This document shows positions 34,404 through 44,436 of a stretch of 64,000 nucleotides of DNA, in pieces. Each line of letters starts with the position of its first letter. Position 1 is the stretch's first letter. The stretch lies in the NCBI RefSeq assembly GCF_000378125.1, contig NZ_KB899241.1, positions 1,897,652-1,961,651 on the forward strand, given 5' to 3'. The position numbers and the translations under genes are program-made. The notes under the pieces are model-generated. The model did no database searches. It had not been told where the DNA came from and worked only from the letters and a program-made list of their open reading frames with translations. The DNA comes from Rudaea cellulosilytica DSM 22992. Its GTDB lineage: Bacteria > Pseudomonadota > Gammaproteobacteria > Xanthomonadales > Rhodanobacteraceae.

Positions 34404-36827
34404 TCAGCGCTGGCCGCGATCGTTCTTGCGGTCGTTCTTGTCGTCGTGCTGAACGCGGCCACGTCCTTGCGGTTGCTCGGCTTGCTGTTTCGGCTGTTGC
34501 TGTGGCTGCACGCGCATAGTTTCGGTTCGTGGCTGGACCTGCTGCTGCGTGCGCATCTGCATCTCCTGACGCTGCTGGATCTGCTGTTGCTGTTGCTGCG
34601 CTTGGATCTGCATTTCCTGGCGCTGCGGGACCTCACGCTGCTGGCGCTGCTGCACCTCGAAGTTCTGCTGGCGGCGCATCTGCATTTCCTGACGTTGCTG
34701 CATCTGCTGTTGCTGCTGAACCTGCAATTGCTGACGCTGCTGCACCTGCTGTTGCTGCTGAACCTGCATTTCCTGCTGATGCTGCTGGACATCGGCGCGC
34801 GGCGCGCGTTCGACCGTCGTCGAACGGTATTCCTGGCGATTGTCGCGCTGCACGCGTTCGTCCTTGCGGCCAGTGTCGACCGTGGCGTTGTTGTTGTCGC
34901 CGCGCAGCACGCGTTGGTTGTTGTCCGCCGCGTTTGGATTGACGTAGCGACTCGACGGCAGTGCGCGACGTTCGTCCATCTGGGTGCGGCCGTTCGGTGA
35001 CCCGGTCACGGTGCGGCTCTCGACCGAGGGGTTGCCCGTCCTCTGGTCGCGCAGTACCTGCGGGTTGTTTTGTATGCGTGCGGCGTTGTCGATCGCGCGG
35101 CGATCGTTCTGGCCGCCATTGTTGAGCACGCGTGCGTCGGTCTGAATCGGACCGCCCGTGCGTGACTGGATCGCCGGTGCGATCGAGCGCGCCGGAATGC
35201 CGTCGCGAGTGACGACATTGACATTCGGACGTGCCGTGAGCGTCGCGCGCTGCGCTGCCTGACCGTTGCCGATCACGGTCGGCGCGCTGCGCATCTGCGC
35301 GACCGGCAGAGCGCGGCCCGGATCGCGCTGCAGCAGGTTTTCGCGCTGCGCGAACGAGGCCATCGGCGCCGGCGGGCGCGTAGCGGCGATGATGTTGCGC
35401 GTCTGCGCGGCCTGCGGCGGCGCAGCAGCGCGGACACCGCCGTTGAAAGCGAGGCTCTGGCGCGTCGGCGCAATCGCGGCGAAGCCGGCCACATGCGCGT
35501 TGGCGAACGTCTCGCGGTTGACCGGGATCACCGAGCCGCGCACCTCGCGCGAACCAGTGAACACGTCGCCACGCACCGCGGTGATCGCGTTGGTGACGTT
35601 GCGGTTGGCGTAATTGATGCGGCTGTAGTCGAGGTTGCCGCGCTGGTAGCCGCCGTAGAAATTGTTGATCGTGACGTTGTTGATCGTCGTGTTATGGATG
35701 TTGACGTTGGTGAAGTAATTGCGGCTCACGCGATAGCTCGGCACGTACACGTCGCGCGGGCCGAGCGGGAACCAGCCGACCGGGCCGCCGACGCTGAACG
35801 ACAGGCGTGCACCGCCGCCACCGACGAAGGCGACCAGCGCCGGTGCGTAGTACGGACGCTCGCGCGCCGGACCCGGGCACCAGCCCCAGCGGTTGCCGAT
35901 GTAGGCCCAGCGGCCGTAGTGGAACGGCGCGAAGCCCCAAGGCGAAGAGTCGACCCAGGTCCAGCCATAGGCGCCGACCCAGGTCCAGCGGCCGTAGCTG
36001 TACGGCGTCCAGCCGACCGCGACCTGGCTCGGATACCAGACGTTGCCGTAGTCGGGCGAGGTATCCCAAGAGCCGTTGCTGTCGAGGTCGTCGTAGCCGA
36101 TCACGTCTTCGGAGACGAACTGGCGCGAGCGCGAGTTGTCCCAGCGCCCGTCACGCTCGAAGCAGAAGCGGTCGAAGTCGTCCGGATTCGGCACGCCATT
36201 GCTGGCGTAGTCGCGCAACTGCGGGTCATTGAAGCGGATCGACTGACCTTCCTCGATGCGGAAGCGCGCGCCGGCCTCGCCGTAGGCGTCGCCGCCGCCG
36301 TGGAATGCGGTGACGATGGTGCCGTTGCCATCCGGGGCGACGTCGATGCGGTATTCGCCGACACGGTTGATGACGAAGGCGAGCGTCGGCGTGTCTACCT
36401 CGTAGGTCTGGCCGTCGTAAATACGGCGCACGCGCAGGTTGAGCGTACCTTCGGTCAGCTCGATCTGCGCCATGTTGTCGTCGAGGTTGAGGAAGTGGAA
36501 ATTCGACTGGCTGTCGACGCGGATCGCCGAGGAACCGATCTGCAGTTCGGCGCGTGCGCCGCGGTCTGTCCACAGCTTGTCGCCCGAGATCAGCGGGCGG
36601 TTGATTTCGGCCTGGACCCAGTTGTCCTCGCCGGCCGGCGAAAAACTCACCGCGCCGTTGACGAGCGACAGGCGCGCGACGCGCGTGGGCGGGTCGACCG
36701 CGGCGCTGGAGGCGTCGTTGTCGTAGCTCGGGCCGTCGTTGGCGTAGTCCGGCGCCGGCTGGGCGAAACCCGTGCCGGCGATCAGCAATCCAGCGAGCAA
36801 CACGACAGCAGGTTTGTACATGGTCAT
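34404..36827 (-). CDS. Secreted FecR-like/DUF6600 protein with glutamine-rich C-terminus
   Basis: An 807-residue exported protein. A signal peptide ([22 protein letters not shown]) is followed by a FecR-like beta domain (about 45-190: [40 protein letters not shown]). A tryptophan/tyrosine-rich region follows ([33 protein letters not shown]), then an asparagine/arginine-rich linker. The final 120 residues are dominated by Q, M and R in patterns like QQRQEMQMR and probably form a coiled coil. GGAG sits 8 bases before the start at 36827. Known relatives have no assigned role. A strong terminator suggests a single-gene unit. Confidence 0.85.
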   Translation of the reverse strand: MTMYKPAVVLLAGLLIAGTGFAQPAPDYANDGPSYDNDASSAAVDPPTRVARLSLVNGAVSFSPAGEDNWVQAEINRPLISGDKLWTDRGARAELQIGSSAIRVDSQSNFHFLNLDDNMAQIELTEGTLNLRVRRIYDGQTYEVDTPTLAFVINRVGEYRIDVAPDGNGTIVTAFHGGGDAYGEAGARFRIEEGQSIRFNDPQLRDYASNGVPNPDDFDRFCFERDGRWDNSRSRQFVSEDVIGYDDLDSNGSWDTSPDYGNVWYPSQVAVGWTPYSYGRWTWVGAYGWTWVDSSPWGFAPFHYGRWAYIGNRWGWCPGPARERPYYAPALVAFVGGGGARLSFSVGGPVGWFPLGPRDVYVPSYRVSRNYFTNVNIHNTTINNVTINNFYGGYQRGNLDYSRINYANRNVTNAITAVRGDVFTGSREVRGSVIPVNRETFANAHVAGFAAIAPTRQSLAFNGGVRAAAPPQAAQTRNIIAATRPPAPMASFAQRENLLQRDPGRALPVAQMRSAPTVIGNGQAAQRATLTARPNVNVVTRDGIPARSIAPAIQSRTGGPIQTDARVLNNGGQNDRRAIDNAARIQNNPQVLRDQRTGNPSVESRTVTGSPNGRTQMDERRALPSSRYVNPNAADNNQRVLRGDNNNATVDTGRKDERVQRDNRQEYRSTTVERAPRADVQQHQQEMQVQQQQQVQQRQQLQVQQQQQMQQRQEMQMRRQQNFEVQQRQQREVPQRQEMQIQAQQQQQQIQQRQEMQMRTQQQVQPRTETMRVQPQQQPKQQAEQPQGRGRVQHDDKNDRKNDRGQR

Positions 36828-37173
36828 GGCGAACGCTCCTTTGCGTTGCGCGAGAAATGGAAGGACGGGATCACAAATCGGTTCGGGAGCGGCGCGGCGG
36901 TTCTCATGGCTCTGCGACGGTCCCCTCCCCTGATACTGCAACCCTGCGTGCATAGTTAAGCGTAACCAAGCTGAATGCGGACTTTCGATTCTCGTCGCGC
37001 GCGGTTGGGAATCCGGGTTGTTTATCCTGTACTTAGCGTGGATGCGGCCGCTAACGAAAAGTCAACGGGTCGACGCGCAAAGTCGCCCGGGCGATAAGCA
37101 TATGCGGTCGTGCGTATTGCGGCGCAATGAAGTTCCGTTACGCTGTCCGGCAGTCATTCAGATTGGGGTTGTC
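36828..37173. other. Intergenic region between divergent DUF6600-like and sbp genes
   Basis: 346 bases holding the ribosome site of the left gene and presumably promoters for both. No RNA gene, met-box-like array or convincing -35/-10 pair was seen. Confidence 0.5.
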
Positions 37174-38163
37174 ATGAGGCGATATGTCCTGGGCCTGGCC
37201 ATGCTGGGCGCGTTCGTTGGGAATGCGTCGGCAGCGGAATTGCTCAACGTGTCCTACGACCCCACGCGTGAGCTGTACACCCAGCTCAACGAGAAGTTCG
37301 CCGCTGACTGGAAGGCGAAGAACGGCGGCGAGGAGGTGACGATCAAGCAGTCGCACGGCGGCTCTTCCGCGCAGTCGCGCAAGATCATCGACGGACTCGA
37401 GGCCGACGTGGCCACACTCGGCATCGCCTCCGACATCGACGTGCTCGCCGACAAGGGCCTGTTGGCCGCGGACTGGCAGCAGCGTCTGCCGGGAGATTCG
37501 ACGCCGTACAACTCGACGATCGTGCTGCTCGTGCGCAAGGGCAATCCCAAGGGCATCAAGGACTGGAGCGACCTGGTCAAGCCAGGTATCGCGGTAATCA
37601 CGCCGAATCCGAAGACCTCGGCCGGCGCGCGTTGGAATTTCCTCGCGGCCTATGCGTATGCGCTCAAGCAGAACGGCAACGACGACGCCAAGGCGCGTGC
37701 ATGGATCGGCCAGCTCTACAAGAACGTACCTGTGCTCGATACCGGCGCGCGCGGCTCGACCGTCACCTTCGCCCAGCGCGGCCTCGGTGACGTGCTGATC
37801 GCATGGGAGAACGAGGCCTACCTTGCCTCGGCCGAGTTCGGCGCGGACAAGTTCGACATCGTCGTGCCGTCGAGTTCGATCCTGGCCCAGCCGCCAGTTG
37901 CGGTGGTCGAGAAGAACGCGAAGAAACACGGCACCGAGAAGCTCGCCGAGGCTTACTTGAAGTTCCTATACACGCCCGAGGCGCAGGAGATCGTCGCGAA
38001 AAACCATTATCGTCCGCTCGATCCAACCGTTGCGGCGAAGTACGCATCGAGCTTTCCGAAGATCGATCTGACCACGATCGCGCAGTTCGGCGGTTGGAAG
38101 GCTGCGCAGCCGAAATTCTTCGGCGAGGGCGGCATCTTCGATCAGATCTACGACAAGAAGTAA
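37174..38163 (+). CDS. sbp: Sulfate ABC transporter, periplasmic binding protein
   Basis: A 329-residue sulfate/thiosulfate-binding protein. After a signal peptide ([20 protein letters not shown]) come family motifs [55 protein letters not shown] and [19 protein letters not shown]. It delivers sulfate to the CysT/CysW permease. The start at 37174 (GTCATGAGG) has a weak GGGG site; the longer upstream frame is ignored. First gene of the sbp-cysT-cysW-cysA operon. Confidence 0.95.
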   Translation: MRRYVLGLAMLGAFVGNASAAELLNVSYDPTRELYTQLNEKFAADWKAKNGGEEVTIKQSHGGSSAQSRKIIDGLEADVATLGIASDIDVLADKGLLAADWQQRLPGDSTPYNSTIVLLVRKGNPKGIKDWSDLVKPGIAVITPNPKTSAGARWNFLAAYAYALKQNGNDDAKARAWIGQLYKNVPVLDTGARGSTVTFAQRGLGDVLIAWENEAYLASAEFGADKFDIVVPSSSILAQPPVAVVEKNAKKHGTEKLAEAYLKFLYTPEAQEIVAKNHYRPLDPTVAAKYASSFPKIDLTTIAQFGGWKAAQPKFFGEGGIFDQIYDKK

Positions 38164-38170
38164 GGTCGGC

Positions 38171-39055
38171 ATGGGCACGATCGCGATCCCGCATCTGACC
38201 CGCGCGCCCTCGCGCCGGCGCGCGATGCCGGGCTTTGGCTTGACGCTCGGTTTCACCCTGAGCTATCTGTCGCTGATCGTGCTGATTCCGCTCGCCGCGC
38301 TCGCGTTCAACGCGGCCGGACTCGGCGTCGGCGGTATCTGGAAGGTGCTCAACACCTCGCAGGTGATCAACGCACTCAAGCTCAGCTTCGGCGGCGCACT
38401 GGTCGCGGCGGCGATCAATGCCGTGTTCGGCAGCCTAATAGCCTGGACCTTCGTGCGCTACGACTTCCCCGGCAAGCGCGCGTTGCAGGCGATGATCGAT
38501 TTGCCGTTCGCGCTGCCGACCGCGGTGGCCGGCATTGCGCTGACCGCGCTGTATTCGGTGCCGACCGTGCCGAGTCCCGCGCAGGGCTGGCTCGGCGTGC
38601 CGCTCGAGGCGCTCGGCGTCAAGGTCGCCTACACCCAGCTCGGCGTGATCGTGGCGATGACCTTCATCAGCCTGCCGTTCGTCGTGCGCACGCTCGAACC
38701 CGTGCTCGAACAGATCGACAGGCAATACGAGGAGGCTGCGGCGACGCTCGGGGCGACGCGCTGGCAAGCGGTATCGCGGATCGTCTTCCCGGCGCTGCAG
38801 CCGGCGCTGTTGACCGGCACGGCGCTCGCGTTCGCGCGCGCGGTCGGCGAGTACGGCTCGATCATCTTCATCGCCGGCAACCTGCCCAACCTGACCCAGA
38901 TCGCGCCGTTGCTGATCGCGATCAATCTCGATCAGCACGAAATCGGCGCGGCGACGGCGATTGCAGCTGCCATGCTCGCGCTGTCGTTCGCCATCCTGTT
39001 CGCCATCAATCTGCTGCAGGCCTGGGTGCGGCGTTCGGAAAGGAAGTCGGCATGA
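38171..39055 (+). CDS. cysT: Sulfate ABC transporter permease CysT (CysU)
   Basis: A 294-residue inner-membrane permease with six helices, starting with LSYLSLIVLIPLAALAFN. The cytoplasmic coupling loop is EEAAATLGATRWQAVSRIVFPAL, and RAVGEYGSIIFIAGN is a CysT/ModB-type signature. It begins 8 bases after the sbp stop and overlaps cysW by ATGA, so expression is tightly coupled. An alternative start at 38225 is possible. Confidence 0.94.
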   Translation: MGTIAIPHLTRAPSRRRAMPGFGLTLGFTLSYLSLIVLIPLAALAFNAAGLGVGGIWKVLNTSQVINALKLSFGGALVAAAINAVFGSLIAWTFVRYDFPGKRALQAMIDLPFALPTAVAGIALTALYSVPTVPSPAQGWLGVPLEALGVKVAYTQLGVIVAMTFISLPFVVRTLEPVLEQIDRQYEEAAATLGATRWQAVSRIVFPALQPALLTGTALAFARAVGEYGSIIFIAGNLPNLTQIAPLLIAINLDQHEIGAATAIAAAMLALSFAILFAINLLQAWVRRSERKSA

Positions 39056-39921
39056 GCACGATGGCGACCACGCATCGTCCGTTCCGCTCCGCCACTGCCG
39101 AGCCATTGTCGGTGCGCTGGCTGCTGATCGGTTTCACTTTCGCGTTTCTGATCGTGTTCCTGCTGTTGCCGCTGATCGTCGTGTTCGTGCAGGCATTTGC
39201 TGGCGGAATCAAGGCCTACTTCGCCGCACTTGCCGATCCGGATTCGCTTTCGGCGATCTGGCTGACGCTGAAGACCGCGGCGATCGCGGTGTTGCTCAAC
39301 ACGCTGTTCGGCGTTGCCGCGGCCTGGCTCGTGGCCAAGTTCGAATTCCGCGGCAAGGATTTCCTCATCACCCTGATCGACCTGCCGTTTTCGGTGTCAC
39401 CGGTCATTTCGGGCATGGTCTTCGTACTGATCTTCGGTGCGCAGACCTGGCTCGGCGGATGGCTGATCGACCACGACATCCGCATCATCTTCGCCCAGAC
39501 CGGCCTCGTCCTCGCCACGGTGTTCGTCACGTTCCCGTTCGTCGCGCGCGAGCTGATTCCGTTGATGCAGGCGCAGGGCAGCGACGAGGAATACGCAGCG
39601 CTGAGCCTCGGCGCAAGCGGCTGGCAGACGTTCTGGCTCGTGACCCTGCCGAACATTCGCTGGGGCCTGCTTTATGGCATCCTGCTGTGCAATGCGCGTG
39701 CGATGGGCGAGTTCGGCGCAGTGTCGGTGGTTTCGGGCAAGATCCGCGGCGCGAGCAACACGATGCCGCTGCACGTCGAAGTGCTGTACCAGGACAACAA
39801 GATGGTCGCGGCGTTCGCGGTGGCCTCGCTACTCGCCTTGCTCGCCCTGCTGACGCTCGGCTTGAAGACTTTTCTCGAATGGCGCCACGGCGACGAACTC
39901 GCTGCACTGCGCGGGAGATGA
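39052..39921 (+). CDS. cysW: Sulfate ABC transporter permease CysW
   Basis: A 289-residue permease, partner of CysT. Helices begin at [21 protein letters not shown]; the coupling loop is [24 protein letters not shown] and [19 protein letters not shown] matches CysW. The start overlaps the cysT stop by 4 bases, and cysA follows after 1 base. Confidence 0.94.
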   Translation: MSTMATTHRPFRSATAEPLSVRWLLIGFTFAFLIVFLLLPLIVVFVQAFAGGIKAYFAALADPDSLSAIWLTLKTAAIAVLLNTLFGVAAAWLVAKFEFRGKDFLITLIDLPFSVSPVISGMVFVLIFGAQTWLGGWLIDHDIRIIFAQTGLVLATVFVTFPFVARELIPLMQAQGSDEEYAALSLGASGWQTFWLVTLPNIRWGLLYGILLCNARAMGEFGAVSVVSGKIRGASNTMPLHVEVLYQDNKMVAAFAVASLLALLALLTLGLKTFLEWRHGDELAALRGR

Positions 39922-39922
39922 C

Positions 39923-40726
39923 ATGCAAATATCGATACGCCAGTTGAGTAAGAGCTACGGCAGCGTTGCCGCGTTGAACGCGATCGATCTCGACATCGCC
40001 TCGGGCGAATTGCTCGCGCTGCTCGGCCCGTCGGGATCGGGCAAGACCACGCTGTTGCGCGCGATCGCGGGGCTGGAGCCGATCAACGGCGGGCGCATCC
40101 AGTTCGGCGACATCGACGCGACCGAGCTTTCGGTGCAGGAACGCCGCGTCGGTTTTGTCTTCCAGCACTACGCGTTGTTCAAGCACATGAGCGTGCTCGA
40201 CAACATCACGTTCGGCCTGCGCGTGCGCAAGCGCAAATATCGGCCCGCACGCGAGGAGATCCGCCGGCGCGGCGAAGAACTGCTCAAGCTCGTCCAGCTC
40301 GGCGGGCTCGAGGCGCGCTATCCGAATCAGCTGTCCGGTGGCCAGCGTCAGCGCGTTGCGCTGGCGCGCGCCCTTGCGATCGAGCCGCGGGTGCTGTTGC
40401 TCGACGAGCCGTTCGGCGCGCTCGATGCGAAAGTGCGCAAGGAGTTGCGCGTTTGGCTGCGCCAGCTGCATGACGAGACCGGTTACACCACGGTGTTCGT
40501 CACCCACGACCAGGAGGAGGCGCTCGAACTCGCCGATCGCGTCGTCGTGATGAACGCGGGTTCGATCGAGCAGGTCGACACGCCCGAGGCGATTCTGCGT
40601 CGCCCGGCGACCCGTTTCGTCGCCGAGTTCGTCGAGCGTGACGCGGCCGGGCACTACACTGCCGCGCATCCGCCGCATCCGCGCACGGTGCATGAGCGCG
40701 TCGCGCACGCGGTGCGTGTGGGCTAG
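39923..40726 (+). CDS. cysA: Sulfate ABC transporter ATPase CysA, short form
   Basis: A 267-residue ATPase with Walker A (GPSGSGKTT), Q-loop [12 protein letters not shown], signature LSGGQRQR, Walker [12 protein letters not shown] and H-loop [28 protein letters not shown] is typical of CysA. E. coli CysA has about 365 residues with a C-terminal regulatory TOBE-like domain. This protein stops soon after [12 protein letters not shown], so that domain is missing. The ending is a normal stop codon with no obvious frameshifted remnant downstream. Confidence 0.92.
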   Translation: MQISIRQLSKSYGSVAALNAIDLDIASGELLALLGPSGSGKTTLLRAIAGLEPINGGRIQFGDIDATELSVQERRVGFVFQHYALFKHMSVLDNITFGLRVRKRKYRPAREEIRRRGEELLKLVQLGGLEARYPNQLSGGQRQRVALARALAIEPRVLLLDEPFGALDAKVRKELRVWLRQLHDETGYTTVFVTHDQEEALELADRVVVMNAGSIEQVDTPEAILRRPATRFVAEFVERDAAGHYTAAHPPHPRTVHERVAHAVRVG

Positions 40727-40819
40727 TGTCCGCGTCTGTGCGAATGAAGAATCCTTAATTTCGCGGGAAGACGCCGGTCGGGGGCTAGAATGCCGCCTCG
40801 CTCGCATTCCCCGATTCGC

Positions 40820-41710
40820 ATGTCCTTCGCGCACCTGCTGCTTGCCCTTGCGGTCATCATCGTCTGGGGCACGAATTTCGTCATCATCAAGCTCGGTCTC
40901 GGCGAGTTGCCGCCGTTGCTGTTCGCGACGCTGCGCTTCGTCTTCTCCTGCATGCCGTGGCTGATTTTCGTGCGTCGGCCCGCGGTGCCATGGCGGCTCC
41001 TTATCGCGAACGGCTTCTTTCTCGGCTTCGGCTTGTTCGGCGTGCTGTTCATCGCGATGCGCAGCGACATTGCACCCGGCGTCGCCTCGCTCCTCGTGCA
41101 GACGCAGGCGTTCTTCACGATCGTGCTCGCGATGCTGCTGCTCGGCGAACGCATGCGTGCATTTCAGGCGACGGGACTGGCGGCGTGCGTCGCCGGTCTT
41201 GCGATGTTCTTCTTCCATGTCGACGCGAGTACGACGATTCTCGGTTTGGTGCTGACTCTTGCCTGCGGTCTGTCGTGGGCGATCGCGAATCTGGTGGCAA
41301 AGAAGGCCGCACAGATCGCTCCATCGCTGAACATGCTCGGCTTCATGGTCTGGTCGAGCTTGTTCGCAGTGCCGCCGCTGCTGCTCGCGAGCCTGTTCTT
41401 CGAAGGCCCGCAGCGCATCGCCGACGGCCTGGCGCACGCCAGTGCATTCGGCTGGGCTGCGTCGGTATGGCAGGGCGTCGCCAACACGCTGTTCGGCTAC
41501 GGCGCATGGAACTGGCTGCTCGCGCGCTACCCGGCGGCGACGATCTCGCCGCTGTCGTTGCTCGTGCCGGTGGTCGGCATGGCGAGTGCGGCGATCTGGT
41601 TCGGCGAGCCGCTGCCGGCGTGGAAGCTTGAAGCGGGCGCGCTGGTCCTGCTCGGCCTGATGACGATCACGCTATGGCCGCGGCTGCGCGCGCGTTTCAT
41701 CTCAGCCTGA
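40820..41710 (+). CDS. eamA: EamA-type O-acetylserine/cysteine exporter
   Basis: A 296-residue, ten-helix DMT protein. Its N-terminus (LAVIIVWGTNFVIIKLGLGELPPLLFATLRF), LVQTQAFFTIVLAMLLLGER and SPLSLLVPVVGMASAAIWFGE match E. coli EamA (YdeD) closely, including the order of motifs. EamA removes cysteine and O-acetylserine. The start at 40820 is preferred to 40790, which would add ten residues without support. It sits between the sulfate transporter and the cysteine synthase genes, which strengthens the assignment. Confidence 0.75.
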   Translation: MSFAHLLLALAVIIVWGTNFVIIKLGLGELPPLLFATLRFVFSCMPWLIFVRRPAVPWRLLIANGFFLGFGLFGVLFIAMRSDIAPGVASLLVQTQAFFTIVLAMLLLGERMRAFQATGLAACVAGLAMFFFHVDASTTILGLVLTLACGLSWAIANLVAKKAAQIAPSLNMLGFMVWSSLFAVPPLLLASLFFEGPQRIADGLAHASAFGWAASVWQGVANTLFGYGAWNWLLARYPAATISPLSLLVPVVGMASAAIWFGEPLPAWKLEAGALVLLGLMTITLWPRLRARFISA

Positions 41711-42727
41711 TACGGGCGGGAAAGCGCGATCGAGCCACGCCGGCACTGGCAGATTTTTCGCGCGCAGGAATTCCGGATTGAAGATCTTCGCCTGGTAGCG
41801 CGCGCCCGAATCGGCAAGCACGGTGACGATGGTATGGCCCGGGCCGAGCGTGCGCGCGAGGTGGATCGCGCCGGCGACGTTGACGCCACTCGATCCACCG
41901 ACGCTGAGGCCTTCCTCGGCCATCAGCGCATGTACGAGCGGCATCGATTCGTCGTCGGCAATCGACCAGGCCAGATCGACCGGCGCGTCCCTGAAGTTCG
42001 CGGTGACGCGGCTGTAACCGATGCCTTCGGTGATCGAGCTGCCTTCGGTTTTCAACTCGCCGGTATTGACGTAGCTCGCGAGCGCGGAGCCAGCCGGGTC
42101 GGACAGCGCGATCGTGACGCCGGGTTTGTTTGCCTTGAGAAAACGGCCAACGCCGGCGAGCGTGCCGCCCGTGCCGGCAGCGCAGACGAAGCCGTCGACG
42201 CCGCCGCCGGTCTGCACGAAAATTTCCGGCCCGGTCGTCGCTTCATGCACTTCGCGGTTCGCGATGTTGTCGAACTGGTTGGCGAACCAGGCGCCGCCGG
42301 GATCACGCGCATTGAGTTCCTGCGCGCGGCGCTGCGCGGTGTGCGAGTAGTGTCCGGGATCGCTATAGAGGGCGGGTGGGACGAGCTGCACCTCGGCGCC
42401 GGTCAAGCGCAACGCGTCGATCTTCTCGCGGCTCATCGTATTTGGCATGACGATGATCGTGCGGTAGCCGCGGCTCGCGCCGAGTAGAGCGAGGCCGATG
42501 CCGGTATTGCCCGCGGTGCCCTCGACGATGATGCCGCCGGGACGCAGCGCGCCGATTTTCTCGGCGTCGAGCAGCAGGCCGAGCGCGGTGCGGTCCTTGA
42601 TCGAGCCGCCCGGATTGGCGAATTCGCACTTGGCCAGAATCTCGCAGCCGGTGAGTTCCGAGGCGCGGCGCAGGCGGATCAGCGGAGTGCGGCCGATCGT
42701 ATCGGCAAAGTCTTTGCGGATGTCCAT
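41702..42727 (-). CDS. Cysteine synthase family PLP enzyme
   Basis: A 341-residue pyridoxal-phosphate enzyme of the CysK/cystathionine beta-synthase catalytic family. The cofactor lysine is in NPGGSIKDRTALG; EGTAGNTGIGLALLG binds the substrate carboxylate and VCAAGTGGTLAGVGRFLK the phosphate. It most likely makes cysteine from O-acetylserine and sulfide. The sequence is longer at the C-terminus than classical CysK. It overlaps the exporter gene tail by 9 bases (convergent) and is divergent from cysB. No strong ribosome site is seen at 42727. Confidence 0.88.
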   Translation of the reverse strand: MDIRKDFADTIGRTPLIRLRRASELTGCEILAKCEFANPGGSIKDRTALGLLLDAEKIGALRPGGIIVEGTAGNTGIGLALLGASRGYRTIIVMPNTMSREKIDALRLTGAEVQLVPPALYSDPGHYSHTAQRRAQELNARDPGGAWFANQFDNIANREVHEATTGPEIFVQTGGGVDGFVCAAGTGGTLAGVGRFLKANKPGVTIALSDPAGSALASYVNTGELKTEGSSITEGIGYSRVTANFRDAPVDLAWSIADDESMPLVHALMAEEGLSVGGSSGVNVAGAIHLARTLGPGHTIVTVLADSGARYQAKIFNPEFLRAKNLPVPAWLDRAFPPVSG

Positions 42728-42866
42728 GCGCGAAAGGGTATTGGGAAAGGGCGGTCTTGAGAAGGAAGGCCCGGCGGGCGGCAGCCTTGAATCCCGGGCC
42801 AAAGAACACCATGCATCAGCATATTACCCGGGGTTATTAGGCAGAAACTGCCACAGAAATGGCGTA

Positions 42867-42897
42867 TTTGGCCGTCTAAACGTCTGGACGCCCAAAT
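42867..42897 (+). promoter_or_regulatory. Tandem met-box-like operator at cysB promoter
   Basis: TTTGG at 42867 leads into consecutive 8-mers GGCCGTCT (42870), AAACGTCT (42878) and GGACGCCC (42886), then AAAT. The met box bound by MetJ is AGACGTCT repeated in tandem. A TATGCT -10 lies at 42908-42913, exactly 17 bp downstream of TGGACG (42885-42890), the same geometry as at metX. The site would therefore cover the -35 of cysB. Confidence 0.65.
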
Positions 42898-43033
42898 AAC
42901 CAACAGTTATGCTGCAGAACGTCAATCGGGAGAATTCCATGGTGTTTTCGCATTCCGCTCGCTGTTGTCGCCGCCAATCCGCTGTTTCGCGCCTAGCCGA
43001 ATCCCGATTGCGACCCCCTTCGAGTACCTCGTC

Positions 43034-44029
43034 ATGACCCTGACCCAGCTCCGCTACCTCGTCGCCATTTCCGACGCCGGCCTCAACATCACCCAGGCCG
43101 CCGATCAGGTCCACGCCACCCAGCCTGGCCTGTCCAAGCAGCTCAAGCAGCTCGAGGACGAACTCGGCTTCCAGCTCTTCGCGCGCAAGGGTAAAAGTCT
43201 TTCCGCGATCACGCCCGCAGGCCAGCAGGTCATCGACCGCGCCCGCATCATCCTCGCCGAGGCGCGCAACATCCGCGCGCTGGCCGCCAACCTGCGTGGC
43301 GACGACAAGGGCGAACTGACGATCACGACCACGCACACCCAGGCGCGCTTCGTTCTGCCCCATGCGATCGCCACGCTCAAGCAGCGCTATCCGGCGGTAA
43401 ACGTGCACCTGAAGCCGCTCGGCGATGCGCAGGTCATGGGTCTGTTCGAGCGCGGCCAGGCCGACCTTGCTCTCATCTCGACCACTGGTGCCCTGCCCAG
43501 CGACGGCCTCGCCGTGCCGCTGTTCCGTTGGCGCCGCGCCGTCGTCGTACCGAATGGACACGCGCTCGCCGAATTGAAGCGGCCGCTGAAGCTGTCCGAT
43601 CTCGACGGCGAGCCGCTGGTCAGCTACGAGTCTTCGCTGCGCCCCGAGTCCTCGTTGCGCCGCGCGTTCGCCGCGGCCGGCGTCGTGCCGCGCTTCTCTT
43701 GCACCTCGCGTGACGCCGACCTGATCAAGACCTATGTGCGCGCCGGCCTTGGCGTCGGCATCTTCGCCGACCTGGCATTCACCGCGGACGATGCGCGCGA
43801 TCTGCATCAGATCGACGCCGAGGGCTTGTTCCCCGAGTGCACCACATGGCTCGTGTTGCGCCGCGACCGCGTGTTGCGCGCCTATGCGGGCACGCTGGCC
43901 GAACTGATCGCGCCGCAGATCGACCCACGCGACTTGCAGCGCGCGCTCGCCGGCGAGGAGCCGGCGCAGTGGCCGCTGCCGCCGTACTGGAGCGAGCTGC
44001 AGAAGAAGCTCGTCGCTCGCGCTGCCTGA
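43034..44029 (+). CDS. cysB: LysR-type regulator CysB
   Basis: A 331-residue LysR-family regulator. The helix-turn-helix is in the first 60 residues (MTLTQLRYLVAISDAGLNIT, ATQPGLSKQLKQLEDELGFQ). The inducer domain has TTTHTQARFVLPHAI and SCTSRDADLIKTYVRAGLGVG, signatures of CysB/Cbl. It activates sulfate uptake and reduction genes with N-acetylserine as inducer. The start at 43034 is the first ATG giving the standard N-terminus. The transcript probably has a leader of about 115 bases from the TATGCT promoter, which is overlapped by the met-box-like array. Confidence 0.95.
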   Translation: MTLTQLRYLVAISDAGLNITQAADQVHATQPGLSKQLKQLEDELGFQLFARKGKSLSAITPAGQQVIDRARIILAEARNIRALAANLRGDDKGELTITTTHTQARFVLPHAIATLKQRYPAVNVHLKPLGDAQVMGLFERGQADLALISTTGALPSDGLAVPLFRWRRAVVVPNGHALAELKRPLKLSDLDGEPLVSYESSLRPESSLRRAFAAAGVVPRFSCTSRDADLIKTYVRAGLGVGIFADLAFTADDARDLHQIDAEGLFPECTTWLVLRRDRVLRAYAGTLAELIAPQIDPRDLQRALAGEEPAQWPLPPYWSELQKKLVARAA

Positions 44030-44085
44030 CTTTGTGCTGCGGCTGGGCTAACCTGCGGACATTCCGGTCTGCAGGAGTCCAGGCG

Positions 44086-44433
44086 ATGAAGTACCTAGGC
44101 AGCTGCCATTGCGGGCAAGTCGCGTTCGAGGTCGAAGGCAATCTCGAAGGCGCGATGAGTTGCAACTGCTCGATGTGCCAGCGCAAAGGCGCGCTGATGT
44201 GGTTCGTGCCGCGAGAGAATCTGCGCGTCACGCGCGGCGACCGCGCCATGGCGAGCTATACGTTCAACAAACACGTCATCCAGCACAAGTTCTGTCCAAC
44301 CTGTGGCATCCATCCATTCGGCGAAGGCACCGATTCGTCGGGCAAGGCGATGGCGGCGATCAACGCGCGTTGTCTCGAAAACGTCGACCTGGCTGTGCTC
44401 AACATCACCCAGTACGACGGACGTTCGCGCTGA
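44086..44433 (+). CDS. GFA-family zinc-binding protein
   Basis: A 115-residue GFA-fold protein with the zinc cysteines in GSCHCGQVAFEVE, CNCSMCQRKGALMW and KFCPTCGIHPFGEG. A CAGGAG site lies 9-14 bases before the start at 44086. It is shorter than, and unrelated by position to, the other GFA protein at 11.5 kb. It follows cysB on the same strand but a link to sulfur metabolism is not shown. Confidence 0.88.
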   Translation: MKYLGSCHCGQVAFEVEGNLEGAMSCNCSMCQRKGALMWFVPRENLRVTRGDRAMASYTFNKHVIQHKFCPTCGIHPFGEGTDSSGKAMAAINARCLENVDLAVLNITQYDGRSR

Positions 44434-44436
44434 CAA

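Noticed and set aside
34540-34790. Short direct DNA repeats (CTGCTG-type units) that could look like a CRISPR or minisatellite
   Set aside because: They are codons for a glutamine/methionine-rich protein tail in a complete gene. Unit length is irregular and there are no spacers.
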